From Gammaproteobacteria bacterium UBA4475 (GTDB lineage Bacteria > Pseudomonadota > Gammaproteobacteria > Pseudomonadales > Azotimanducaceae), in NCBI GenBank assembly GCA_002389265.1, contig DGOD01000174.1:1-5931 (forward strand): a stretch of DNA of 5,931 bases, read 5' to 3'. The first letter of the stretch is position 1. Every line of letters begins with the position of its first letter. The notes under the pieces are model-generated. The model was not told where the DNA came from and did no database searches. It worked only from the letters and a program-made list of their open reading frames with translations. A program made the translations under genes and the position numbers. Below, one piece after another: positions 5,913-5,931 of this stretch.

Positions 5913-5931
5913 CATTGGCGAGCTTTCATTG
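5909..5931 (+). repeat. Short direct repeat CTTTCATTG at the right edge
   Basis: CTTTCATTG occurs at 5909-5917 and again at 5923-5931, a period of 14 bases. It may continue beyond the window. It is too short to classify. Confidence 0.3.

Overview
The window looks like a chromosomal segment from a gammaproteobacterium. The evidence is a ClpB N-terminus that follows the E. coli protein almost residue for residue, a heat-shock (sigma-32 type) promoter in front of it, a recognisable GreB, and a remnant of an E. coli-type diacylglycerol kinase. Base composition is roughly balanced. No RNA genes, CRISPR arrays, insertion sequences or phage genes were seen. No gene-free gap exceeds 300 bases; the longest, about 641-834, holds the clpB promoter and otherwise little.

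Left part: clpB runs off the left edge on the minus strand and is complete only for its first 213 codons, ending inside the first Walker A motif. Divergently, on the plus strand, lies a truncated dgkA-like reading frame. It breaks off just before its catalytic glutamate and runs directly into greB, overlapping it by 8 bases. greB is followed 15 bases later by an orphan hisC-type aminotransferase, so dgkA remnant, greB and hisC probably form one transcription unit. A small membrane protein of the DUF2244 family follows, perhaps with its own promoter.

Right part: after a 125-base gap rich in dyads, with a plausible sigma-70 promoter, comes a 702-residue protein. It has an N-terminal TIR domain, one membrane span, a TolB-like region and an array of TPR repeats. 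Its positive-inside signature puts the TIR domain in the cytoplasm and the TPR array in the periplasm. Its stop codon overlaps (ATGA) the start of a small exported protein with six cysteines that I do not recognise. A bulged hairpin with a short T-run lies just after this second gene. The two genes form a self-contained two-cistron unit and are the most unusual part of the window. A reasonable inference is that the secreted protein and the periplasmic TPR array work together in sensing or signalling across the inner membrane, with the TIR domain as the cytoplasmic output. The sequence alone does not prove this.
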